From assembly GCF_000422465.1 (NCBI RefSeq), contig NZ_KE383844.1:1-64000 (forward strand): a stretch of 64,000 nt of DNA, read 5' to 3'. The notes beneath the pieces are model-generated. The model did no database searches. It saw only the letters and a program-made list of their open reading frames with translations, and was not told where the DNA came from. The translations under genes and the position numbers were made by a program. This DNA is from Paenibacillus harenae DSM 16969. Lineage in GTDB: Bacteria; Bacillota; Bacilli; Paenibacillales; Paenibacillaceae. The stretch's first letter is position 1, and each line of letters begins with the position of its first letter. Of the stretch, positions 7,865 through 16,349 are shown piece after piece.

Positions 7865-9556
7865 ATGAAACTAACAATTAGTAGAAAGCTGTTCGCAGGA
7901 TTTATGTCCGTACTACTCGTATTGATTGCCATGGTTGCGATGAGTTATACCCAAATTGCCAAAGTTGAACGCTCTTTTACCGGGCTGATCGAAGACGAAG
8001 CTAATCATCTGATATTGATCCAGCAATTAAACGTAAGCGTGAAGAAGGAACAAGCGGGACTCCGCGGTTATCTGCTCCTCGGCGATAAAGCCGCCTTGCA
8101 AAGCTTCACAGATGCCCACTCTGAATTCCAGAAGCTTAGCCTTAGCCTGGAAGAACTCATGTTAGACCCCGAAGCAAAAGCATTGCATCAGGAACTGGAC
8201 CAGCTCGAGAGCGAGTATTATCACGTCTCCAACAAGTCCATAAAACTATATGTGCAAAATAAAACGACGGAAGCCGCCGAATTAATCGCCACGGACGGCC
8301 AGGAGATTATCGGCAAATTCGATGATAAGGCCGAGCAGTTCACCGCTTTGCAGCAAGGCATCCTGGATAAAGGCAAGAAGGAAACGGCACTTGGCGTTCA
8401 ATCGGTTAAAATGTTGATTCTAGGGCTGGGTATTGCCGCCGTTCTGATCAGCATCGTCATCTCGTGGTTCATAGGAAGGCTCATTTCCCGTCCGGTCGTC
8501 GCCATCGCGAAGGCTGCCGAACAAATCGCATCGGGAGACCTGACCTCCAAGGAGGTTAACGTTACAAATAAAGACGAAATCGGAGATCTAGCGGCCTCGT
8601 TTAACCGGATGTCGCAAAATCTCCGGCAGCTGATTGACCATGTCGGCTCTAATGCCGTACAGGTGGCGGCTTCCGCAGAGCAGTTGACGGCAACCAGCGC
8701 GCAGGCCTCGCTTGCATCCGAGCAGATTACGACCACGATGCAGGAAGTAGCGGCGGGCGCAACCAATCAAAATCTGCAGCTGGAAGAAGCCTCCAGGACG
8801 ATGAATGAAATGTCCGCGGGCATTCAGCAGATTGCCGTCCATGCCAACGGCGTATCGGCAACTTCGATTGCAGCCTATGAGACGGCCGGCGAGGGCGGAC
8901 GCGCCATTCACACGGCTTCCGAACAAATGAAATCCATCCATGATACCGTCGCGGAGCTTGCCGGCGTCATCCAAGGATTGGATAGACGCTCTGCCGAAAT
9001 CGGCAGCATTCTGAACGTGATTGCCGGGATTGCGTCGCAGACGAATATTTTGTCCTTGAATGCCGCCATTGAGGCGGTGCGGGCAGGCGAGCACGGCCGC
9101 GGATTCGCCGTCGTAGCCGGCGAGGTTCGTAAGCTGGCGGAGCAATCGACGGTGTCAGCCCGTCAAATCTCGCTTCTGATCGAAGACATTCAGGAGGAAA
9201 CGAAGCGTGCCGTTCAATCCATGGTCGCGACTACTCATGAGGTAGCTTCAGGCATGTCTGCCGTTCGCACGGCCGGGGAATCGTTTGCGCACATTCAAGG
9301 CTCGGTGAACACGGTTAACGATCAAATCCAAGAGGTGTCTTCCTCCATTCAGCAAATGGCTTCCGGCGCCGAACAAATCGTTCATGCCATGCAATTCATA
9401 ACCGGCGTATCGGAGACGACCGTCTCAGGCGCGCAGGAGGTATCCGCCTCAACCGAGGAGCAACTCGCTTCCATGGAGGAGGTATCGGCATCCGCGAGAT
9501 CGTTATCTCAATTGGCGGAACAGCTTCAGACGCAGATTGAAAAGTTTAAAGTGTAG
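7865..9556 (+). CDS. Methyl-accepting chemotaxis protein
   Basis: A 563-residue membrane chemoreceptor signalling to CheA/CheW. It has an N-terminal helix (about 8-30), an extracytoplasmic four-helix-bundle-type sensor (about 31-180), a second helix (about 182-205), a HAMP domain (about 206-260) and a long coiled signalling domain. The hairpin tip matches the family signature (SQTNILSLNAAIEAVRAGE, then HGRGFAVVAGEVRKLAE, near residue 395-425), with Val in place of the usual Ala in NAAIEAARAGE. AAGGAAC precedes the ATG. The gene stands alone; the ligand cannot be predicted. Confidence 0.92.
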   Translation: MKLTISRKLFAGFMSVLLVLIAMVAMSYTQIAKVERSFTGLIEDEANHLILIQQLNVSVKKEQAGLRGYLLLGDKAALQSFTDAHSEFQKLSLSLEELMLDPEAKALHQELDQLESEYYHVSNKSIKLYVQNKTTEAAELIATDGQEIIGKFDDKAEQFTALQQGILDKGKKETALGVQSVKMLILGLGIAAVLISIVISWFIGRLISRPVVAIAKAAEQIASGDLTSKEVNVTNKDEIGDLAASFNRMSQNLRQLIDHVGSNAVQVAASAEQLTATSAQASLASEQITTTMQEVAAGATNQNLQLEEASRTMNEMSAGIQQIAVHANGVSATSIAAYETAGEGGRAIHTASEQMKSIHDTVAELAGVIQGLDRRSAEIGSILNVIAGIASQTNILSLNAAIEAVRAGEHGRGFAVVAGEVRKLAEQSTVSARQISLLIEDIQEETKRAVQSMVATTHEVASGMSAVRTAGESFAHIQGSVNTVNDQIQEVSSSIQQMASGAEQIVHAMQFITGVSETTVSGAQEVSASTEEQLASMEEVSASARSLSQLAEQLQTQIEKFKV

Positions 9557-9632
9557 GCACGGTACCCGTCTAATGTACAATGTACACACAGGAACGTGTC
9601 GTATCGATCAAAGATAGAAATCAGCGAATCGC

Positions 9633-9674
9633 AAAAAACCTGGCCTACCGGATGTACCGGAGGTCAGGTTTTTT
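9633..9674. terminator. Bidirectional terminator between MCP and SleB-like gene
   Basis: A long stem: AAAAAACCTGGCCT pairs with AGGTCAGGTTTTTT (one G-T pair), with CCGG/CCGG closing the loop. It has U tracts in both directions and serves both convergent genes. Confidence 0.88.
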
Positions 9675-9678
9675 CTGT

Positions 9679-10551
9679 TTATTTCGCGAATATATGATTG
9701 CCGATCGTTACGGTAACTTCTCTGCTGCGCACCCACTTGTTATCCGTTTTGTCCGGATTATAGAAGACAACGGCGCCTTGACTCGGATCTTCCCCGTTCA
9801 AGGCTGCTTGAGCGGCTTTTTTCGTCTCGTCGCTTGGCGTCACACTGAAAATTCGCTTATCGAGCACCGGCGAGTATTGATGATAGGATACGCCGTTGTA
9901 CTCCGTTACTTGAAAAATCGTCGCTTTTATCGTATTAGGCCAATCCGGGCTGTTGACCCGGTTAAGGATGGATGCGGCAACGGCCGTTTTGCCTGTATAG
10001 CTTTCACCGCCCGCTTCCGCTTCAGTGATCCGGTACAGCCATTTCAAATCCTCTTGCGAAGCCGATACGAGACGCGCCTGATCCTTTGCAACACTATGTA
10101 TCCCGCTCCGGCCGGTTGTGCTGACCGATGTTCTCTTCAACCTTGCGTCATAATGAACGTCCATCCCCAGCTTTCTAGCCGCGTAGGCAAGCGGAACATA
10201 GATCCTGCCTCCGTTATTGACGGTCGTCGTCGTCAAATCATCCCGCTTCCATTGGCCTGACGGATGCAAATAATCCGTAAAGCGTTGACCGGACGGGAAT
10301 CCGATCGTCGTGCCGCCGCCGCTGATCACTGCCGAGCGGTATTTCCCGCTCCAGCCCACGTTTGCCTTCATCGACCTGAAGAACGCGGCCGGCACCATCT
10401 GATAATTATTTTGCATAATCACGGATGTCTTAACCGGCGAACCGTCTACATAAATCACGGTACCGGATGCGCCGGCTGCAGATAGCCCGCCGGGCATCAG
10501 CAATACTCCCGCCGCACAGGCTGCAAGCAATCTCCTGAATAATTTTCCCAT
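9679..10551 (-). CDS. SleB-family cell wall hydrolase with copper-amine-oxidase-like stalk domain
   Basis: A secreted 290-residue protein. It has a signal peptide (about residues 1-29, basic then hydrophobic), a copper amine oxidase N-terminal-like domain (about 30-150; YVDGSPVKTS, PAAFFRSM, RIYVPLAYAARKLGM) and a C-terminal Hydrolase_2 domain (about 165-290) with RITEAEAGGESYTGKTAVAA, containing the presumed catalytic glutamate, and ILNRV. SleB-type enzymes are lytic transglycosylases acting on spore cortex or vegetative wall peptidoglycan; the stalk domain probably binds the wall. AAGGAGG lies upstream of the ATG. It is monocistronic and shares a terminator with the MCP gene. Confidence 0.88.
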   Translation of the reverse strand: MGKLFRRLLAACAAGVLLMPGGLSAAGASGTVIYVDGSPVKTSVIMQNNYQMVPAAFFRSMKANVGWSGKYRSAVISGGGTTIGFPSGQRFTDYLHPSGQWKRDDLTTTTVNNGGRIYVPLAYAARKLGMDVHYDARLKRTSVSTTGRSGIHSVAKDQARLVSASQEDLKWLYRITEAEAGGESYTGKTAVAASILNRVNSPDWPNTIKATIFQVTEYNGVSYHQYSPVLDKRIFSVTPSDETKKAAQAALNGEDPSQGAVVFYNPDKTDNKWVRSREVTVTIGNHIFAK

Positions 10552-10669
10552 TAATGCTGTCGCCTCCTTACCGTCCTACTCTACTACAAATAGATTAGTA
10601 GATTCTATGGTAAAAACAGGAGTCGAAGACGGGATAAACCTGCTGCGCTCAAGCAGATGCGCTTAGAAT

Positions 10670-11506
10670 TTAAAGAAAGACCCGGGACTGGTCTCCTTGA
10701 ACGATGAATTCGGTGGGAGACATGCCGCTGTGTTTTTTGAAAATCCGAAAAAAATAAGACGTGTCATAGTAGCCCAGATATTGAGCGATGCCTGAAACCG
10801 TCATATCGGAGTTGAGCAGCAGGTTGCAAGCCTCCAGAACACGAAGCTGGTGCATATAACGAATCGGCGAATGGCCGTATACTTCCTTGAACAAAGCCGT
10901 CGTGTAATTCGGAGACCGATGGATAAGCTTCGCCAGCTGCTCGATTTCGACCGGTTCGCGGTAATGCTCCAGAAGATACGTCTTGACGATCTGCGCATAT
11001 TTTTGCTTCATCGGCGCAAGCTCCGGCTTCTCCATTTCGCGGGCCAGCATGCCGATCAGCTCTTGCATGATGCCTAAGCAGATGAAGGAACGGAAGCGTT
11101 TGCTCCCTCTCATCTCTTCATACAGCCGTTCGCAGCGGTGAGAAGCGTATTGGAAATTGGCGATCTTGGCCTTGATGAATTGCCCCTCGTCCAGGAACGG
11201 AATTCCCGTCCTTAGACCGCTATCCAAGGTAAACAAAATCGTATGCTTCTGATGCGTGCCGTTCCTGTCATTTTCGCCGCTTCTTCTTGTTGACTTCGGT
11301 ATGAACAGAAAATCTCCTTTCTCTGCCACGACCTCTTCCCCATTGATTTCATATTTGACCTTCCCCTCACGGACCAGCACAAGCACGTTGTGACCGATCG
11401 TTTCCAGATGCGTCCGCCAGTTGGGAATGGAATGATCGAAATGTACACTCATGATTTGAATCACGCCCAGCACCTCTTCATTCGAATGTAGATAGAATCC
11501 TATCAT
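10670..11506 (-). CDS. AraC-family transcriptional regulator
   Basis: A 278-residue regulator with an N-terminal cupin-like ligand domain (HFDHSIPNWRTHLETIGHNV, cut to this; EVVAEKGDFLFIP) and a C-terminal double helix-turn-helix (about 175-275; IEQLAKLIHRSPNYTTALFKE, then GIAQYLGYYDTSYFFRIFKK). The ATG at 11506, preceded by AAAAGGGCG, gives the normal N-terminus; the 38 codons further upstream read as hydrophobic noise inside the promoter region. It is divergent from the sulfatase gene, and direct repeats beside the sulfatase -35 box make it the likely activator of the sulfatase-dioxygenase genes. Confidence 0.88.
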   Translation of the reverse strand: MIGFYLHSNEEVLGVIQIMSVHFDHSIPNWRTHLETIGHNVLVLVREGKVKYEINGEEVVAEKGDFLFIPKSTRRSGENDRNGTHQKHTILFTLDSGLRTGIPFLDEGQFIKAKIANFQYASHRCERLYEEMRGSKRFRSFICLGIMQELIGMLAREMEKPELAPMKQKYAQIVKTYLLEHYREPVEIEQLAKLIHRSPNYTTALFKEVYGHSPIRYMHQLRVLEACNLLLNSDMTVSGIAQYLGYYDTSYFFRIFKKHSGMSPTEFIVQGDQSRVFL

Positions 11507-11566
11507 ATCGCCCTTTTCTCGTAAATGACTTCTCCCGCATCTCCCGCAAGAAAAAAATATGACAAT

Positions 11567-11627
11567 TGAAATGTACATTGAAAACATGAAATGTACGTGG
11601 ACGCACAAGAAAATCATCACCTATAAT
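11567..11627 (+). promoter_or_regulatory. Sulfatase promoter with AraC-type direct-repeat operator
   Basis: TGAAATGTAC occurs at 11567-11576 and again at 11587-11596, exactly 20 bp apart (two helical turns). A weak -35 TGGACG (11598-11603) follows directly, then 18 bp, then a consensus TATAAT (11622-11627). A poor -35 abutted by tandem half-sites is the classic layout of AraC-activated promoters. Confidence 0.6.
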
Positions 11628-11664
11628 TCAGCTAAAGCCATACGCAAGAAAGGGATGAATAAAA

Positions 11665-13125
11665 ATGAGAGTATTATTGCTGGATTTGGATTCTACAAGA
11701 CCGGATCATCTGGGGTGCTACGGCTATCATCGGAACACTTCACCGAACATTGACAAAATCGCCTCGGAAGGCGTTCGGTTCGAAAATTATTACACCTCCG
11801 ACGCGCCTTGCTTCCCGTCGCGCACCGCTCTAATGACCGGCCGGTTCGGCATTCATAACGGCGTCGTCGGCCATGGCGGGACGGCGGCCGACGTGCGGCA
11901 CGAAGGGGCCGAGCGGGAGTTCCGCGACAGGCTCGCATCGGAGAGCTTCCCCGCGCTCTTCCGGAAAGCCGGCCTGAAGACTTCGCTTATCAGCCCGTTC
12001 GGCGAGCGGCATTCCGCCTGGACCTTCTATGCCGGATTCAATGAAATCCACAATACGGGCAAGGGCGGCATGGAGTCCGCCGAGGAGGTCACGCCCGTCG
12101 TTCTGGACTGGATCGAGCGCAACGCCGAGCAGGATAACTGGATGCTGTACGTGAACTATTGGGATCCCCATACCCCGTACCGGGCACCCGAAGACTTCGG
12201 CAATCCGTTCCGGGAGAACCCGCTTCCCGGCTGGATTACGGAGGACGTGCTGGAAGGCCATAAGCGCAAAGTAGGCCCGCATAGCGCGAGCGAAATCAAT
12301 ATGTACGACAGCGGCACATCGGCGAATTTCCCGCGCCATCCCGGCGAGATTACATCCATGGACGAGCTGCGGACCATGATCGACGGCTATGACTGCGGCA
12401 TCCGGCATATGGACGACAATATCGGAACCCTGTTCAAGCTGCTGGAGAGCAAGGGCGTCATGGACGATCTGGTCGTCATTATTACGGCGGACCATGGCGA
12501 GAATATGGGCGAGCTCGGCATCTACGGCGAACACGGCACGGCCGACCAAGGCACCTGCCGCATCCCGATGATCATCCGTTGGCCGGGCATGCAGGGCGGC
12601 ACCACCGATCGAGGGCTTCATTATCATCTGGATCTGCTGCCGACGATGGCGGAGCTGATGAACCAGCCGAAGGCGCCAAGCTGGGACGGCAGCAGCTACG
12701 CGAGCGTCCTGAGAACCGGCCAGAGCGACGGCAGAGATTATCTGGTCGTATCGCAGTGCGCCCACGTGTGCCAGCGCAGCGTGCGCTTCGGGGACTGGCT
12801 GTACGTCCGAACCTATCATGACGGCTATCATCTTTTTGACAAGGAAATGCTGTTCAATCTATCGGAGGACATCCATGAGCAGCATAATCTGGCTAAGGAT
12901 CGGCCGGATCTGTGCAGGGAAGCCGTCTATCTATTGAACGAGTGGCACGACGGCATGATGGCTACGATGCCGCATGACGTCGATCCGTTGTGGACGGTAA
13001 TTAAGGAAGGCGGCCCTTATCATGCGAAAGGCCATCTGCCGAAGTACATCGAGCGGTTAAAGGCGACGGGACGAGGCGATGCGGTGCCGGAACTGATCAG
13101 GAGACATCCCCGGGAATTGGCATAA
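11665..13125 (+). CDS. Cysteine-type sulfatase
   Basis: A 486-residue sulfatase expected to hydrolyse a sulfate ester, with the active-site cysteine converted to formylglycine. Seen: N-terminal metal aspartates in LLDLDSTRPDHLGCYG, the activation motif C-F-P-S-R at residues 49-53 followed by TALMTGR, NYWDPHTPY, and VVIITADHGENMGE for the second metal-binding segment. There is no signal peptide, so it is probably cytoplasmic. A good ATG at 11665 follows AAGAAAGGGAT. It is likely co-transcribed with the PhyH-family dioxygenase. No anaerobic or aerobic sulfatase-maturing enzyme is in the window. The substrate is unknown; a sulfated sugar or alkyl sulfate is possible. Confidence 0.87.
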   Translation: MRVLLLDLDSTRPDHLGCYGYHRNTSPNIDKIASEGVRFENYYTSDAPCFPSRTALMTGRFGIHNGVVGHGGTAADVRHEGAEREFRDRLASESFPALFRKAGLKTSLISPFGERHSAWTFYAGFNEIHNTGKGGMESAEEVTPVVLDWIERNAEQDNWMLYVNYWDPHTPYRAPEDFGNPFRENPLPGWITEDVLEGHKRKVGPHSASEINMYDSGTSANFPRHPGEITSMDELRTMIDGYDCGIRHMDDNIGTLFKLLESKGVMDDLVVIITADHGENMGELGIYGEHGTADQGTCRIPMIIRWPGMQGGTTDRGLHYHLDLLPTMAELMNQPKAPSWDGSSYASVLRTGQSDGRDYLVVSQCAHVCQRSVRFGDWLYVRTYHDGYHLFDKEMLFNLSEDIHEQHNLAKDRPDLCREAVYLLNEWHDGMMATMPHDVDPLWTVIKEGGPYHAKGHLPKYIERLKATGRGDAVPELIRRHPRELA

Positions 13126-13139
13126 CGGTTAGTATGTGC

Positions 13140-13171
13140 TTTGGATGTAATAAATAATTTGGATGCAATAA
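13140..13171. repeat. Short direct repeat between sulfatase and dioxygenase genes
   Basis: TTTGGATGTAATAA (13140-13153) is repeated with one mismatch at 13158-13171, period 18. It lies in the 149-bp gap between the genes and could be a regulator half-site pair for an internal promoter. Confidence 0.35.
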
Positions 13172-13274
13172 GCGATTTGTGCTACTAATAATCGATTCCC
13201 CCTCTAAGAATCGTGCCGGATGTGTTTTATGCTTATTCAGGAAGGGACATCCATAATGTATCGGAGGGGTTTCG

Positions 13275-14039
13275 ATGATTACCAAAGGACAGCCGTTTTC
13301 AATCGAGCAATACCGGGAGGAAGGCTACAGCGGTCCCGTTCAAGGACTGAGCCTGCAAGAAGCGGATATGTACAACGATCATTTCTTTGAAGTGCTGGGG
13401 CAGTCCAAATATTCGCCCGGTCCTGCGAACGTTAATTTATCCGCTTGTCATCAGCGCCATCGCTGGGCCTATGAGCTGGCGACGCATCCCGGCATCGTGG
13501 ACGCGATGAAGCAAATATTAGGCGAGGATATCGTGTTATGGGCGATGCACTTCTGGTACAAGGAGCCGGGCAACGGGAAATACATCCCCTGGCATCAGGA
13601 TATTAATTACTGGCCGATGGAGCCGGCGATCAACGCGACCGCATGGGTGAGCCTCGGCTACTCGCTCCGGGAGAACGGATGTCTCCGCGTCATTCCCGGC
13701 ACTCATAAGCAGCTGGTGGAGCACACGATTAACGTCGACAGCCAAAGCGCATTCGGCCAAGGCATTGCAGCCGATCGGATTGACGAATCGAAGGCGGTCG
13801 ATCTGGAGATGACCCCGGGACAGATCGCTTTCTTCAACGAAGCGACGTTCCATGGTTCGGAAATCAATCATTCCGCCATTCCGAGAGTCGCCTTCTCCGT
13901 CCGGTATACGACCCCGGAAGTGAAGTTCAAGACGGAAGAATGGACCGGCGATGTCAGCCGGATCAAGACCTACCTGGTGAGCGGTCAGGACCGCTGCCGG
14001 TATAACGATGCCATCATTGGCGAAATTCCGCAGCGTTAA
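13275..14039 (+). CDS. Phytanoyl-CoA dioxygenase (PhyH) family Fe(II)/2-oxoglutarate oxygenase
   Basis: A 254-residue double-stranded beta-helix oxygenase. The iron triad is visible: H107 and D109 in PWHQDINYW and H193 in TFHGSEINHS, with R204/R210 in PRVAFSVRY as the 2-oxoglutarate-binding arginine. CLRVIPGTHK is also typical. Bacterial members hydroxylate small molecules and some act on alkyl sulfates or sugar-derived compounds. Its position after a sulfatase suggests that the two act on the same sulfated compound; this is inference. The ATG follows GGAGGGG. A terminator lies 17 bp after the stop. Confidence 0.85.
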   Translation: MITKGQPFSIEQYREEGYSGPVQGLSLQEADMYNDHFFEVLGQSKYSPGPANVNLSACHQRHRWAYELATHPGIVDAMKQILGEDIVLWAMHFWYKEPGNGKYIPWHQDINYWPMEPAINATAWVSLGYSLRENGCLRVIPGTHKQLVEHTINVDSQSAFGQGIAADRIDESKAVDLEMTPGQIAFFNEATFHGSEINHSAIPRVAFSVRYTTPEVKFKTEEWTGDVSRIKTYLVSGQDRCRYNDAIIGEIPQR

Positions 14040-14055
14040 TCGCTTGTACAAATCG

Positions 14056-14094
14056 AAAGGCCCATATTACACTGAATGTGTAATAGGGCCTTTT
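14056..14094 (+). terminator. Terminator after the PhyH gene
   Basis: AAAGGCCC-ATATTACAC pairs with GTGTAATA-GGGCCTTT, one bulge, followed by TTTT. It ends 33 bp before the ATG of the next AraC gene, so that gene needs read-through or its own promoter inside this short gap; no good promoter is seen there. Confidence 0.8.
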
Positions 14095-14126
14095 CACTTT
14101 TCCCGGAGAAAGGAATATTCCCTCTA

Positions 14127-14978
14127 ATGAACCATCCGGTACAGCTGTTCATCGACTCGTTAAACATTGAATTCCATCACCTCAAGAACTATGAATTAGA
14201 CGGTAATTGGCGGATTACAGGGACGAAGCTGCAGCAATCCGTATTCTGGTACGTGACGGAGGGCCGGGTCCATGTTACCTTGGACGGAACCGGCTATGCG
14301 GCCTCGGCGGGAGAGCTCCTTCATCTGCCCGCCGGCTGCCTGTTAACCGCGCGTCCCGCCGCGGCCGGGATCAAGCTGCTTAGCTTAAACTTCGCCGCGG
14401 CGGTCTCGTTTCTGCCGAACCGGCCTTGGCATGAACTGCTGCGGTTTCCGGTTTATTGGGGGCCAGCGGATCCTGCATGGGCCGGCTTGCTCCGCGAGAT
14501 GAATGCGACGGCAGGGCAAACCGGCATGGCGCGTTCCATGCTTCTCCAAGCAGGTATCATTCGAATGGTCGGGCTGATGATAGACCGGTATATGGCGAGT
14601 GGTTACGCAGATTCCGAAGCCGCGATGTCCGCGGATATTCGTATCCATAACGTTATTGCTTATATGATGCAGAACCCGTCGCGGATGCCATCCGTGTCCG
14701 GCTTGGCCGAGCTTGTTCAATTAAGCGAATCCCATCTTCGCAAGCTGTTCATGCTGCATATCGGCATGCCGCCGCAGCCGTTCATCCACCGGATGAAAGT
14801 CGAACAGGCGAAGCGAATGCTGGCCCAAGGTAGCGAACGGATATCCGGCATCGCCGCCTTGCTGGGGTTTCAGGATCCGAACTATTTTGCCAGACTGTTC
14901 AAGCAGCATACCGCCCTATCCCCCAAGCAATTTAGAGACAAACACCGCAACTGGATGACCGGCGCGACCGAGAGCTGA
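14127..14978 (+). CDS. AraC-family transcriptional regulator
   Basis: A 283-residue regulator with an N-terminal cupin sensor (SVFWYVTEGRVHVTLDG, ASAGELLHLPAG) and a C-terminal AraC DNA-binding domain (SGLAELVQLSESHLRKLF, GIAALLGFQDPNYFARLFKQH). The ATG at 14127 is chosen because the upstream in-frame GTG at 14076 lies inside the preceding terminator hairpin. A GGAGAAAGG sits 14 bp upstream, a long spacing. It is convergent with the hut operon and may co-regulate the sulfatase-dioxygenase pair. Confidence 0.85.
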   Translation: MNHPVQLFIDSLNIEFHHLKNYELDGNWRITGTKLQQSVFWYVTEGRVHVTLDGTGYAASAGELLHLPAGCLLTARPAAAGIKLLSLNFAAAVSFLPNRPWHELLRFPVYWGPADPAWAGLLREMNATAGQTGMARSMLLQAGIIRMVGLMIDRYMASGYADSEAAMSADIRIHNVIAYMMQNPSRMPSVSGLAELVQLSESHLRKLFMLHIGMPPQPFIHRMKVEQAKRMLAQGSERISGIAALLGFQDPNYFARLFKQHTALSPKQFRDKHRNWMTGATES

Positions 14979-15011
14979 CGAAGCCATCACATACCTGTCC
15001 GGCCATGAATG

Positions 15012-16337
15012 TCATACATCGCCCCACTTATCGAATAACCGGTCCACCCGCGAGCTGATTTCTTGCTCGGTAACGGTCAGCAGGCATCCGTGACGAAATA
15101 CGTGGCGCCCGCCGACCACGACGTGAGCGATCGCGCCGGGCTGCATGGCATAGACCATATTCGCGAACAATTCGCGTTTCGGCGCCAGAGACAAATCCTG
15201 AATGTCCAACGCGGCGAAGTCCGCCGCTTTGCCGGCTTCGATCGATCCGATCGGCAGTCTTAACACTTCGGCGCCGCTCGCGGTCCCCATCCGAAAAACA
15301 TCCTTCGCGGTGAGGCAGGTGCCATCCAACCGGGTCACCTTCTGCAGCAAAGCGCACATCCGCATTTCTTCGAACACGCTGATCCGGTTGTTGCTGCAGC
15401 CCCCGTCCGTCCCCAATGAAACCTTTACGCCGGCTCTCATCAGGTCCGGAATCCGGGTGACGCCGTCCGCCAGGAACATATTGCTGGAGGGACAGTATGC
15501 CAGCGAGCCGCCGCGCCGGCCGATCAGTCCGACCTCCGAATCCTCTAACCACACCAAATGGATGGCGATCATTCGTTCATCCAGCACGCCTAACGAATCC
15601 AAATAATGAATCGGCCTGAGTCCGTAGTCCCTTAACGTCTCCTCGACCTCGAACATCTCTTCCGCCACATGAATATGGAAAGGAGTGTCCAGCTCCATCG
15701 CAAGCCGATGGCCGGCCTTAATCATTTCCGGTGAAGCCGCGTGAGGGCTGTGAGGCGCCGGATGGACCGCAACCATCGAATCTCCCTGGTATTTGACGGC
15801 AAGAGAACGGGTTCGTTCCACGGCCTCCGCCACCGTTTCCCTATAGGCTGCGGGGGCCCCGCTCCAATCGTACATCGTCCGGGCAAACACAAGCCGGATG
15901 CCTACGTCCTTCGCAGCCTGAATAACCGCTTCGTCATAGGCCGTGCCGCCGTTATGCACATAAAAGAAGTCGCTGACGGTCGTAACGCCATACCTGATCA
16001 TTTCCCCGAAGGCCAGCAGCGCTCCCGCATAGATCGCTTCTTCATCGAGCAGCGGCGTGTACCGGTACAGCGACTGCTCTCTCCATTCCAGAAAAGGTTT
16101 ATCGGCGGCGATGCCGCGCAGCAAGCTTTGAAAGGAATGGTTATGCGCGTTGACCGTGCCCGGCACGATCGCTTTCCCTTCCCAGTCGAGGCGCTCGGCG
16201 TCGGGAAACGCAGCGGATACCCGATCCGCGGGCCCCACATCTACGATGACGCCGTTCTCCTCCACGAGCGCATAATCTTTCTGAAACGCTCCATTGGCAT
16301 AGACATAATCCGCTGTATATCGCTTCCGCCTGCTCAC
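15012..16337 (-). CDS. Amidohydrolase, probable formimidoylglutamate deiminase (HutF-like)
   Basis: A 441-residue metal-dependent hydrolase of the amidohydrolase superfamily. It has metal ligands H65 and H67 in VNAHNH, H223 in FHIHVAE, H260 in AIHLVWL and D311 in LGTDGGCSNN, the set of cytosine deaminase/HutF/TrzN-like enzymes with a mononuclear metal. It is the last of five co-directional genes beginning with hutH, 12 bp after an M20 hydrolase. In the five-step hut route HutF converts N-formimino-glutamate to N-formyl-glutamate plus ammonia, which fits since no arginase-type HutG is present. Sequence alone would also allow another aminohydrolase. Confidence 0.7.
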   Translation of the reverse strand: MSRRKRYTADYVYANGAFQKDYALVEENGVIVDVGPADRVSAAFPDAERLDWEGKAIVPGTVNAHNHSFQSLLRGIAADKPFLEWREQSLYRYTPLLDEEAIYAGALLAFGEMIRYGVTTVSDFFYVHNGGTAYDEAVIQAAKDVGIRLVFARTMYDWSGAPAAYRETVAEAVERTRSLAVKYQGDSMVAVHPAPHSPHAASPEMIKAGHRLAMELDTPFHIHVAEEMFEVEETLRDYGLRPIHYLDSLGVLDERMIAIHLVWLEDSEVGLIGRRGGSLAYCPSSNMFLADGVTRIPDLMRAGVKVSLGTDGGCSNNRISVFEEMRMCALLQKVTRLDGTCLTAKDVFRMGTASGAEVLRLPIGSIEAGKAADFAALDIQDLSLAPKRELFANMVYAMQPGAIAHVVVGGRHVFRHGCLLTVTEQEISSRVDRLFDKWGDV

Positions 16338-16349
16338 GGCTAACCCTCC

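Noticed and set aside
11830..12831. 333-codon minus-strand ORF opposite the sulfatase gene
   Set aside because: GC-rich codon use on the plus strand keeps this antisense frame open. The sulfatase motifs define the real gene.
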